This document shows positions 32,372 through 40,027 of a DNA stretch of 64,000 nt, piece by piece. Source of the stretch: Clavibacter zhangzhiyongii. Its GTDB lineage: Bacteria; Actinomycetota; Actinomycetes; Actinomycetales; Microbacteriaceae. The notes beneath the pieces are model-generated. The model saw only the letters and a list, made by a program, of their open reading frames with translations, had not been told where the DNA came from and ran no database searches. The first letter of the stretch is position 1. The number at the start of each line of letters is the position of its first letter. The position numbers and the translations under genes are program-made. The stretch is from positions 186,001 to 250,000 of the forward strand of contig NZ_CP061274.1 in NCBI RefSeq assembly GCF_014775655.1, written 5' to 3'.

Positions 32372-33885
32372 GCGTCGATCCGCAGCGAGAGCGTCGCGAA
32401 CGAGTGCGGTGGGAGCGTGAGGCGGAGGCCGTCGGCGGTGCGCTCGTACGCGTCGAACGGGACGGGGCTCACGGCGTCCGCGTCGCCCGGGCGGTTGTGC
32501 GCGTCGGGGCGGTCGGCCGTGAGGATGCGGCCCACGACGTCGTCGACCGCGCCGCCGCGGAACGCGAGGTCGATCTCGAGCGGCTCCTCGAGGTCCACGT
32601 TCGACACGGAGACGAGCACGCGGCCGGCCTTGGCGCTCGCCGAGGCGGAGGCCAGCGGGATCTCCCGGCCGTCGACCGTGCGCGCGGGCCCGGCCACCGT
32701 GGCGGGCAGCGAGGCGGCGTCGTGGTGCCCGCGGTTCATCTCGAACACGTGGTACGTGGGGGTGCGCACCATCTCGCCGCCGTCGGGATCCGTGAGCAGC
32801 ATCGCCTGCAGCACGTTCACCGTCTGCGCGATGTTGGCCATCCGCAGCCGGTCGGCGAAGGAGTGGAAGACGTCGAAGTGCAGCGCGGCGACCATGGCGT
32901 CGCGGATGGTGTTCTGCTGGAACAGGAAGCCCGGGTTGGTGCCCTCCTCCACGTCCCACCAGGTGCCCCACTCGTCGAGCACCATGCCGAACCGCTTCTC
33001 GGGGTCGTGCACGTCCATCACGGCGGCGTGCGCGCGGAGCAGCGGCTCGATCCCCTGGGCGGCGACGATGGTGCTCCAGTACGCCTCGGCGTCGAAGTCG
33101 GTGGCGCTGCCCTTCGCCGTCCAGCTGCCGCCGATCGTGTAGTAGTGCACGGAGATCGACTCCCACGGCACGGACGAGAACGGGTGCGCGTCCATCTCCG
33201 GGATCACGCGCATCAGCGTCTCGGTCCACTCCGTGTCCATGGTGTCGGCGCCGGCCGCGATGCGGTGCAGCGGGGTGGCGCCGCCGCTCCTGCAGAAGGT
33301 GCCGAACTGCCGGGCGAGGTCGGCGTAGGTGACCGAGCGCATGTTGCCGCCGCAGCCCCAGGCCTCGTTGCCGAGGCCCCAGAACGGGACCGTCCACGGC
33401 TGGTCGCGGCCGTTCGCGCGGCGGAGGTCGGCCATGGGCGACTGGCCCGCGCCCGTGAGGTACTCGACCCAGTCGGACATCTCCTGCACCGTGCCGGAGC
33501 CGATGTTGCCGGAGACGTAGGCGTCGGCGCCGAGCAGCTCGCAGAGGGCCATGAACTCGTGCGTGCCGAAGGCGTTGTCCTCGACGGCGTCGCCCCAGTG
33601 CGTGTTGATGAGCTTCGGCCGGTCCTCGCGCGGGCCGATGCCCTCGCGCCAGTGGTAGCGGTCGGCGAAGCAGCCGCCGGGCCAGCGGAGGTTGGGGATG
33701 TCGAGGGCCTTGAGCGCCTCCACCACGTCGAGGCGGATCCCGCCGACGTTCGGCACCGGCGAGTCCTCGCCCACGAAGAAGCCGTCGTAGATGCAGCGGC
33801 CGAGGTGCTCGGCGAAGTGCCCGTAGAGGTGGCGGCTGATGGTGGCGCCGGGCCGGTCCAGGTCGACGGTGATGGTGGTGGTCAC
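32368..33885 (-). CDS. GH51 alpha-L-arabinofuranosidase
   Basis: A 505-residue intracellular enzyme. GTG 33885 has CGGAGGAGCACCC in front; longer in-frame starts add only low-complexity residues. The family signatures are complete: HLYGHFAEHLGRCIYDG at the start, LRWPGGCFADRYHW, the acid/base glutamate in FWGLGNEAWGCGG (about residue 172-184), HYYTIGG, and the nucleophile glutamate in MVLDEWGTWW. A C-terminal beta-sandwich follows from about residue 380. It removes alpha-L-arabinofuranosyl residues from arabinan or arabinogalactan fragments. It sits between GH36 and GH27 genes in a four-gene operon. Confidence 0.94.
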   Translation of the reverse strand: MTTTITVDLDRPGATISRHLYGHFAEHLGRCIYDGFFVGEDSPVPNVGGIRLDVVEALKALDIPNLRWPGGCFADRYHWREGIGPREDRPKLINTHWGDAVEDNAFGTHEFMALCELLGADAYVSGNIGSGTVQEMSDWVEYLTGAGQSPMADLRRANGRDQPWTVPFWGLGNEAWGCGGNMRSVTYADLARQFGTFCRSGGATPLHRIAAGADTMDTEWTETLMRVIPEMDAHPFSSVPWESISVHYYTIGGSWTAKGSATDFDAEAYWSTIVAAQGIEPLLRAHAAVMDVHDPEKRFGMVLDEWGTWWDVEEGTNPGFLFQQNTIRDAMVAALHFDVFHSFADRLRMANIAQTVNVLQAMLLTDPDGGEMVRTPTYHVFEMNRGHHDAASLPATVAGPARTVDGREIPLASASASAKAGRVLVSVSNVDLEEPLEIDLAFRGGAVDDVVGRILTADRPDAHNRPGDADAVSPVPFDAYERTADGLRLTLPPHSFATLSLRIDA

Positions 33886-33931
33886 GGGTGCTCCTCCGGT
33901 GGGGCGGCGTCGATGCCGCGGCGGGTCGTGC

Positions 33932-33960
33932 GGGTGGGTGGGTGGGTGCGGGTGGGTGGG
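33932..33960 (+). repeat. GGGT-rich tract, potential G-quadruplex
   Basis: Four GGG runs separated by single T, then GC, then three more GGG runs (GGGTGGGTGGGTGGG... GCGGGTGGGTGGG). It lies in the 118-base gap between the GH36 stop and the GH51 start, on the strand that is template for these genes. Enough runs exist for an intramolecular quadruplex in the template. Confidence 0.7.
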
Positions 33961-34003
33961 TGCGCGGGCGGTGCGCGAGCGGATCGGGGTGCGGGTGCCC
34001 GCG

Positions 34004-36208
34004 TCAGGCGGCGGCGCCCGCGTCGATGCGGACGAGCCGCAGCACGAGCACCCTCTCACCGTGCGCCGTCTGCAGCTCGAGGCCCGCCTCGCGCAGGAGG
34101 CTCCCGGAGTACGAGGGCGCCTCCGCGTCGGATCCGAGCTCGACCGTCTCGTCGAACCAGCGCGGGCTCAGCCAGCCCGGCCCGAGGGATCCGGGGCGCG
34201 CGGCCTCCACGCGGTAGCGGGCCTCGGCGAGCAGGCCCGGCAGCCGGATCCGCCGCCGGGAGTCGGGCGACGGGCCGGCCGTGACGATCGTGTAGATCGC
34301 CTCCGAGCCGTCGACCGCGACCACGCCGCGGATCGACGGCGCGTCCGGGTCGAAGTCGCCGGCCCCCACGACGCGGCCCGTCGCGATGAGGCCGCGGTGC
34401 TCGCGGTAGGCGGAGATCCAGCGGGCGAGCACGCGCTCCTCGTCCTCGTCGAGCGTGCGGATGTCCCACTCCACGCCGAAGTGGCCGAGGAACGCGATGC
34501 CGCAGCGCGTGTGCAGGTCGCTCCAGCGGCCGGTCGCCTCCGAGACGGGCGACGCCACGTGCGAGCCGAGCATCTCCGGCGGGACGAGGAGGCCGGTCCA
34601 GCGGAGCATTCGGGAGCGGTCGAGGGGGTCGTGGTTGTCGGAGGTGTGCACACGGTCGGTGCGCGCGAGGATCCCGAGGTCGATCCGCCCGCCGCCCGAC
34701 GCGCAGCTCTCGATCTCGAGCTCGGGGTGCCGGACGCGCAGCTCGTCCATGAGCGCGTAGACCGCGAGCGTCTGCTCGTGGACCGCGGGCGTGCCGCTCG
34801 CGGGGTGGCCGGCCTCGATGAGGTCGCGGTTGTGGTCCCACTTGAGGTACGCGACGCCGAGGTCGCGCACCAGCCGGTCGAGCGCGTCGAGGATGTGCGC
34901 GAACGCGTCGGGGTTCGTGAGGTCGAGCACCTGCTGGAAGCGGAACCGGGGCGGCAGCTCGGGGCGGGCGCGGAGGATCCAGTCGGGGCGCGCCCGCGCG
35001 AGGTCGGAGTCCTCGTTCACCATCTCGGGCTCCACCCAGAGGCCGAGCTCCATGCCGAGTCCGCGCACGTGCTCCGCGAGCGGGCCGAGGCCGTCGGGCC
35101 AGGCGGCGGGATCCGGGGTCCAGTCGCCGAGGCCGGCGCGGTCGTCCCGGCGCCCCCGGAACCAGCCGTCGTCGACGACGTACCGCTCGACGCCGAGCGC
35201 GGCGGCCCGGTCGGCGAGGTCGGCGAGGGTGGCGAGGTCCTGGTCGAAGTGCACGGCCTCCCACACGTTCATGGTCACGGGGCGGGGCCGCCGCGACGAG
35301 CGCGAGACCTGTCGGAGCAGGCCGTGGTACCGGGCCGCGGCGTCGTCGAGGCCGTGCCCGAACGCGCCGTGGATCCACGGCGACGCGTACTCCGCGCCCG
35401 GCGCCAGCCGCACCTCGCCGGGCAGCAGCAGCTCGCCGCCGCGGAAGGCGAGGTGGCCGTCGGTGCGCTCGACCGTGTGCCGGTGGTTGCCGCCGATGCC
35501 CACGTGGCAGAGCCAGACGCGGCCGGCCTCGGCGTCGAAGCCGGGCGTGCCGATCGCGACGACCGTGGTGGCGTCGAGGCCGGTGCGGCCCCGGCGGGAC
35601 GAGCGCGTGTGCTCGCCCATGACGACCGGGTGCCGCTGCGGCACGCGCTCGGTGCCCCAGCGGCCGGAGAAGTCGAGGATCTCGCGCGCCTCGATCGGCA
35701 CGCGGAACGACGGGTCGACGCCGATGACCTCGAGCGGCTCCCCGTCGGCGGCGTCGTTGCGCACCACCGCGCGCGTGCGGAGGACGCCCGACGGCGTGAG
35801 ATCGATCTCCAATTGGACGCCGATCCCGGCCCACGCGTCCGCCGCCTCGACGACGACCGACCCGCCCGCGCGCTGCGCCACGGCGCCGGGGGCGAGCGCA
35901 CCGCCGTCCACCCGGACGCCCGTGACCGCGAGCCGGGGCGACCACGCGGTGCCGGCGCGGTGGGCGCGGATCCCGGGGAGCGCGCCCCAGCCGGACCCGT
36001 TCTCCGGGAGCATCGTCGGCTCGTACGGCCGGTCGGACCCGCCCACCATGCCGGGCCGGTCGGGCGTGCGCGCGTAGGTGGCCAGCTCCTCGTCGGAGGC
36101 GTGGATGCGCGGGCCCCAGTGCGCGACGACCGGCAGCGCGTCGTCCGCCTGCGTGAGGAGGACGGAGACGCCGTCGACGGCCAGGTGGATCACGCGGGGG
36201 AGCGGCAT
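34004..36208 (-). CDS. GH36 alpha-galactosidase
   Basis: A 734-residue cytosolic enzyme with all three GH36 parts. The N-terminal beta-supersandwich (about 1-320) includes SRRGRTGLDATTVVAIG and WLCHVGIGGNHRH. In the (beta/alpha)8 barrel (about 325-640) are found NVWEAVHFD, YVVDDGWFRGRRDDRAGLGDW, GLWVEPEMVNEDSDL, the nucleophile aspartate in VAYLKWDHNRD, ESCASGGGRIDLG, and the acid/base aspartate in HTSDNHDPLDR. The C-terminal beta domain follows. It hydrolyses terminal alpha-1,6-galactose from oligosaccharides. A perfect palindrome GAGATCGATCTC lies 40 bases upstream, so expression may be controlled separately from the GH95 gene before it. Confidence 0.95.
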   Translation of the reverse strand: MPLPRVIHLAVDGVSVLLTQADDALPVVAHWGPRIHASDEELATYARTPDRPGMVGGSDRPYEPTMLPENGSGWGALPGIRAHRAGTAWSPRLAVTGVRVDGGALAPGAVAQRAGGSVVVEAADAWAGIGVQLEIDLTPSGVLRTRAVVRNDAADGEPLEVIGVDPSFRVPIEAREILDFSGRWGTERVPQRHPVVMGEHTRSSRRGRTGLDATTVVAIGTPGFDAEAGRVWLCHVGIGGNHRHTVERTDGHLAFRGGELLLPGEVRLAPGAEYASPWIHGAFGHGLDDAAARYHGLLRQVSRSSRRPRPVTMNVWEAVHFDQDLATLADLADRAAALGVERYVVDDGWFRGRRDDRAGLGDWTPDPAAWPDGLGPLAEHVRGLGMELGLWVEPEMVNEDSDLARARPDWILRARPELPPRFRFQQVLDLTNPDAFAHILDALDRLVRDLGVAYLKWDHNRDLIEAGHPASGTPAVHEQTLAVYALMDELRVRHPELEIESCASGGGRIDLGILARTDRVHTSDNHDPLDRSRMLRWTGLLVPPEMLGSHVASPVSEATGRWSDLHTRCGIAFLGHFGVEWDIRTLDEDEERVLARWISAYREHRGLIATGRVVGAGDFDPDAPSIRGVVAVDGSEAIYTIVTAGPSPDSRRRIRLPGLLAEARYRVEAARPGSLGPGWLSPRWFDETVELGSDAEAPSYSGSLLREAGLELQTAHGERVLVLRLVRIDAGAAA

Positions 36209-36247
36209 GGTCCATTCCTACCGTCGATCGGCGCCCGAGGCTAGTGA

Positions 36248-36259
36248 GAGATCGATCTC
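36248..36259. promoter_or_regulatory. Operator upstream of GH36 (GAGATCGATCTC)
   Basis: A perfect 12-bp palindrome overlapping the last codons of the GH95 gene, 40 bases before the GH36 start. It matches the candidate sites at the LacI gene and the importer, and is the best-conserved member of the set. Confidence 0.65.
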
Positions 36260-38651
36260 AGGCGTCGTCCCCGTGGCGCCAGGCGAGCTCGACGCGCACC
36301 GGCTCCTCGCCGATCGCGAGGCGGGCGGCGGGATCGTGCGCCGTGCCGTCGACCCGCACGGCGGCCGCCGCCCTGGGCGGCAGCCGGAGCGCCGTGCCGT
36401 GGGCGGGCGCCAGCCACCCGGCGCCGGGCACGCGCCGCACCGTGAGCGCGGCGCCCTCGGCGTCCCAGTCGAGCCGGTCGACCACGAGGCCGCCGCGCGC
36501 GCGGAGGCCGGTGACGGATCCGCGCGCCCAGGCCGCCGGCAGCGCCGGGAGCACCGCGAGCGCGTCGCCCTCGGAGCCCAGCAGCATCGCCGCCACGAGC
36601 GCGGGCAGGCCGCCGCTCGCGTCGAGGTTGAAGATCCGGCCGGCGTCGTGGCGGGTCGTGAGCGTCGGACCCCAGTGGTCGACCGCGAGCCACTCGACGC
36701 AGGTGAGCGCGGCCTCCGCGTCGCCCAGCGCCGCGGCGGCGAGGCCCACCTGCACCAGGCCGAACGCCATCTCCATCCGGCCGGGCGGGGCCGTCGGGTC
36801 CTCCGCGCGCCACGCGATCTTCGCCGCCACCGTCCGGGCGGCCGCGGCGCGCAGGCGCACAGCCTCGTCGCCGTCGCCGACGAACGCGGGGTCGACCTCG
36901 TCCCACAGCGGCAGGAGCTGCGAGGCGTGCCGGTGCGCGATCTCCTCGGGCCAGCGCGGATCCAGCCACTCGGCGAGCGTGCCGTCGGCGGCCACCCGGT
37001 AGGGCGGCAGGTCGCGCACCACGGCGGCCCAGCGCGCGTCGAGCGAGTCGTCGCCGCGGGCCCGGCCGAGCAGGGCGGTGGCGCGGGCGGCGTCGCGGAG
37101 GATCGCGACGTCCATGGTCGCGTCGGTCGCGGCGGGCACGCGCTCGCCGCGCGGGGTGTTCTCCGGCGAGTAGGAGGGCACGAGCCGCCGGACCCCGTCG
37201 ACGAGCACGGTGCCCGTCTCGGCGAGCCGCAGCACGCCCTCGGCGAGCTCCCACAGCCGGTCGTCGACGAGCCCGCGGTCGCCGGTGGTCGCGACGGCGT
37301 CGGCGGCGATGCGGAGGATCCAGCCGCCGCAGCCCTGCCAGAACGGGTGCGGGTACTCGGCCGAGAGGTGGTCGGCGCGGCCGTGCGTGGACATGCGCGC
37401 CGGCAGCAGCATCCCCTCGGCGCCGAGGACGCGGCGCGCGTTCTCGCGGTAGTCGTCGAGGTGGGGGAGCACCAGCTCGAGGAGGCTGCGGGCGAGCTCG
37501 GGCGTGCCCGTGGGGATGAGGCTCGCGACGCCGCCGTTCTGCACGTTGCCGTTGAGCGTGTAGTCGGCCGACCAGGCCGGGCGCCAGGTTCCCTGCCACA
37601 CGCCCTGGAGCGTGGCCGGCAGCTCGCCCGTCGCGGCGATCACGTTCGCGCGACCCGTGAGGTAGGCCGCCTCCACGACGCGGCGGCGGGCGGCGGGGTC
37701 GCCCGCGCGGGCGGCGGACCAGAGGTCCTCGGTGGTGGGGGCGCCGGGACCCTGCGGCGCGAGCGGCTCCCCGCCGAGCGCGGGCGGCTCCCCGCCGAGC
37801 GCGAGCGTCGACGCGCCGAGCGCGAGCGTCGACGCGCCGACGAGGCGGCCGTGCCCGGCGCGCTGGGCGGCGCGCAGGTCCTCCCACGCGGGGAGGGGAT
37901 CCTCCGGGGCGTCGGGCACGGGCGCCGCAGCCGTCGGTCCCGTCGCGACGGCCAGCCGGACCAGCCGCGTCGCGGCCGGGCCCGTGCGGACGGTCGTGCG
38001 CGCGGATCCGCCCGCCTCCGTCCACGCGCCGCCCGCGTCCGCCGCCGTCACCGCGCGCACCGCGTGGGCGCCGTCGCCGGCGTCGGCCGTGAGGATCCCG
38101 CGCGCGCCGCCCGCGACGGAGGCCCGCACCGCCGCTGCCGCATCCGGCACGCCGGTGTCGAACGAGGTCGCGTCGCCGGCACCGAGGCCGAGCTCGACCT
38201 CCACGTCGGCCGCCCGGTCGGACTCGAGCGCGATCCAGCACGCGGCGCCGTCCCGCGGCGCGACGAGCCGCACCGTGTGGCGGCCGCCGTCGCGGTCGGC
38301 CCACGTGATCGCGACCTCGCCGCCCGCCGGGTCGATCGTGCGCCGCATGCCGTCCGCGCCGACGCCGCCGGGCGTGCGGATCACGAGGGTCGCGCAGATG
38401 CCGAGCGGATCCGTCCACACGAGCTCGTAGCCGTACCCGCTGTCCCGCGCGCCCGCCGTCAGCTCGGCGCTCGCCGCATCCGCGTCGCCCGCGAGGAGGG
38501 CACCGCGGATCGCGTCGATCCGGGGCCGCAGGTCGGGTGCGGCCGGCCTCGGGTTCACGGGCGGGAACCAGCGCTCGTGCGCGAGGGAGACGGTGATCGC
38601 GTCGGCCGGCCCGTGCGCGACGGCGCCGATGCGGCCGCTGCCGACGATCAC
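36258..38651 (-). CDS. GH95-family glycoside hydrolase (alpha-L-fucosidase/galactosidase type)
   Basis: A 797-residue intracellular protein. GH95 landmarks: an N-terminal VGSGRIGAVAHG (usually G-N-G-x-L-G-A), an (alpha/alpha)6 domain with ELPATLQGVWQGTWRPAW, SADYTLNGNVQNGG (normally Y-x-x-N-I-N-x-E/Q-M-N-Y), VPSYSPENTP, and PGRMEMAFGLVQVGLAAAALG, RIFNLDASGGLPALVAAMLL near the C-terminus with the catalytic-loop type D-A-S-G-G. Start GTG 38651 has GGGAGGAGG 5 bases upstream, but homologous-looking sequence continues in frame before it without ATG, GTG or TTG. A tandem 7-residue repeat (about 271-298) interrupts the linker. First gene of the hydrolase operon. Confidence 0.82.
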   Translation of the reverse strand: MIVGSGRIGAVAHGPADAITVSLAHERWFPPVNPRPAAPDLRPRIDAIRGALLAGDADAASAELTAGARDSGYGYELVWTDPLGICATLVIRTPGGVGADGMRRTIDPAGGEVAITWADRDGGRHTVRLVAPRDGAACWIALESDRAADVEVELGLGAGDATSFDTGVPDAAAAVRASVAGGARGILTADAGDGAHAVRAVTAADAGGAWTEAGGSARTTVRTGPAATRLVRLAVATGPTAAAPVPDAPEDPLPAWEDLRAAQRAGHGRLVGASTLALGASTLALGGEPPALGGEPLAPQGPGAPTTEDLWSAARAGDPAARRRVVEAAYLTGRANVIAATGELPATLQGVWQGTWRPAWSADYTLNGNVQNGGVASLIPTGTPELARSLLELVLPHLDDYRENARRVLGAEGMLLPARMSTHGRADHLSAEYPHPFWQGCGGWILRIAADAVATTGDRGLVDDRLWELAEGVLRLAETGTVLVDGVRRLVPSYSPENTPRGERVPAATDATMDVAILRDAARATALLGRARGDDSLDARWAAVVRDLPPYRVAADGTLAEWLDPRWPEEIAHRHASQLLPLWDEVDPAFVGDGDEAVRLRAAAARTVAAKIAWRAEDPTAPPGRMEMAFGLVQVGLAAAALGDAEAALTCVEWLAVDHWGPTLTTRHDAGRIFNLDASGGLPALVAAMLLGSEGDALAVLPALPAAWARGSVTGLRARGGLVVDRLDWDAEGAALTVRRVPGAGWLAPAHGTALRLPPRAAAAVRVDGTAHDPAARLAIGEEPVRVELAWRHGDDA
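37755..37838. repeat. In-frame 21-bp minisatellite within the GH95 gene
   Basis: Four 21-base units, the last two (37797-37817, 37818-37838) identical and the first two (37755-37775, 37776-37796) differing slightly from each other and from these. They encode the heptads GASTLAL, GASTLAL, GGEPPAL, GGEPLAP-type. Copy-number change keeps the reading frame. Confidence 0.9.
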
Positions 38652-38736
38652 GCCCTCCTCCCACGTGGGCGCCGCGGTGTCGGTCGTGAAGACGGGGGCG
38701 GGGGCGGGGGCGGTCGCGAGGTGCGCGTCGTCGCGC

Positions 38737-38748
38737 GAGAGCGATCGG
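38737..38748. promoter_or_regulatory. Weak operator-like site upstream of GH95 (GAGAGCGATCGG)
   Basis: Nine of 12 positions agree with the importer operator GAGATCGTTCTC when read on the minus strand (CCGATCGCTCTC). It is 86 bases before the GH95 start, in the intergenic region shared with the divergent P-loop kinase gene. The region also holds a GGGGGC triple repeat at 38694-38711. Confidence 0.35.
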
Positions 38749-38874
38749 ATGATCGGCCCCTTCCGGTCGGCATCGATTCGTTGCGGGCGGCACCAAACTA
38801 CCGGCGCGGGTGCGCGGCGGGAAGGCCGGGACCGAAGCCGACGGGATGGCAGGCGTCCCCCCTAGGATCGGCGG

Positions 38875-39462
38875 ATGCTCGGAGCCCTCGACCGCCTGGA
38901 TCCGCCCGCCCGGCGCATCCTCCTCGGCGCGCCCGCGGGCACCGGCAAGTCCACGCTCGCGCGCCGCATCCACGCCCGCACCGGCGTGCCGTACCGCGAG
39001 CTCGACTCCCTCTTCCACGGTCCCGGCTGGACCGAGCTGCCCGCCTTCCGCGACGACGTCGAGGCCTTCTCGTCGCAGGACGCCTGGGTCAGCGAGTGGC
39101 AGTACACGACGCAGCTCGGCCAGCTCCTGCCGTCGCGCGCCGACACGCTCGTGTGGCTCGACCTGCCGGCGACCGTGCAGATGGGCCGCCTCATCCGCCG
39201 CACGCTCCACCGCCGCTGGTGCCGCACGGAGCTCTGGCACGGCAACGTGGAGCCGCCCCTCGCGACCATCCTCACGAACCCGGAGCACATCGTCCGGTGG
39301 GGCTGGAAGGGCCGGGCGAAGCTGCGCGCGCGCATCGTGCGCGCCGCCGTCGAGCACCCGCACCTGCGGATCGTGCGGCTGCGGTCCACCCGCGAGGTCG
39401 ACCTGTGGCTGCGGGGGCTGCCGCGCCAGGATCAGCCGACGCGGCCCGCCAGCTCCGGATAG
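38875..39462 (+). CDS. P-loop nucleoside/shikimate kinase-like ATPase (topology-modulation FlaR type)
   Basis: A 195-residue protein. Walker A is GAPAGTGKSTLARR at about residues 18-31, followed by RTGVPYRELDSLFHGPGW, the typical 'L-D-x-L-x-x-x-P-x-W' pattern of small kinases once named DNA topology modulation proteins. A lid-like arginine-rich helix GRLIRRTLHRRWCRTELWHG and a late VRLRSTREVDLWL complete the fold. The substrate is not known. TAGGAT (38863-38868) is 6 bases before the ATG, indicating a leaderless mRNA. Its 3' end overlaps the convergent lipoprotein gene by 31 bases. Confidence 0.8.
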   Translation: MLGALDRLDPPARRILLGAPAGTGKSTLARRIHARTGVPYRELDSLFHGPGWTELPAFRDDVEAFSSQDAWVSEWQYTTQLGQLLPSRADTLVWLDLPATVQMGRLIRRTLHRRWCRTELWHGNVEPPLATILTNPEHIVRWGWKGRAKLRARIVRAAVEHPHLRIVRLRSTREVDLWLRGLPRQDQPTRPASSG

Positions 39463-40010
39463 AAGTCGCTGCAGGAGAGGCCGATCGGGCCCGGGCCGTC
39501 CAACGTCAGGGGCGGGAACGACACCAGCGGCGGGGCCGCGGAGACCATCTCGGAGCCGTTGACCGCCGCCCACACGGTGCCCGCGAAGTCGGCGCGCGTG
39601 GGATCCCGGTCGGTCGCCCACAACGCGACGAACCGCTCGGGCTGCACGCCGTCCACGACCGGCGGCACCACCATCCCGGCGAGGGTCCAGACCTGCTGGT
39701 CGTCGTCCCAGACGGTCTCGAGGCCGTCGAGCTGCAGCCCGGGGTAGGGGCCCGGATCCTCGGCGATGCTGGCGTTCACGGCCGCGAGCGCGGCGGGCGA
39801 CGCGTCGGCGCACTCCGTGACGAGGCTCTCGGGAGTGGGTGTCGGCGTCGGCGTCGCCGTGGGTGTCGGCAGGATCATCGGCGGCTCCTCCCGCACGAGG
39901 CCGCCGCCGGCCCCGCCGCCTGCCGCGCCGGGCGCCGCGCACCCGCTCAGCGTGAGGACGACGGCGGCGCAGGCGCCCGCCCAGGAGGCGGTGGTCCGCG
40001 ATGCGCTCAT
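39432..40010 (-). CDS. Secreted lipoprotein of unknown function
   Basis: A 192-residue protein. The signal peptide ends with the lipobox VLTLSGC (cysteine about residue 24), followed by a glycine-rich stretch and a threonine/proline linker (ILPTPTATPTPTPTPES). The globular part, from about 62, has two cysteines (TECAD and GLSCSDFYPEL) that could bridge, and motifs such as GYPGLQLDGLETVWDDD-like and LVSFPPLTLDGPGP. No family recognised. TAGCGT (complement of 40017-40022) lies 6 bases from the ATG, so probably leaderless. Confidence 0.75.
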   Translation of the reverse strand: MSASRTTASWAGACAAVVLTLSGCAAPGAAGGGAGGGLVREEPPMILPTPTATPTPTPTPESLVTECADASPAALAAVNASIAEDPGPYPGLQLDGLETVWDDDQQVWTLAGMVVPPVVDGVQPERFVALWATDRDPTRADFAGTVWAAVNGSEMVSAAPPLVSFPPLTLDGPGPIGLSCSDFYPELAGRVG

Positions 40011-40027
40011 GCCGTGACGCTAGGGGA

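Noticed and set aside
35798-35809. GAGATCGATCTC inside the GH36 gene, identical to the operator at 36248.
   Set aside because: It is the ordinary codon spelling of Glu-Ile-Asp-Leu in a conserved strand and lies about 400 bases inside the gene. An auxiliary operator is possible but not supported.
38694-38711. GGGGGC triple repeat upstream of GH95, possible G-quadruplex.
   Set aside because: Only three full G-runs plus a GG; it may be coding for P-A repeats of an extended GH95 N-terminus.
36241-39942. A 1233-codon minus-strand frame spanning GH95, the kinase and the lipoprotein gene.
   Set aside because: It is a shadow frame: arginine- and proline-rich, crosses several well-supported genes and shows no domain.
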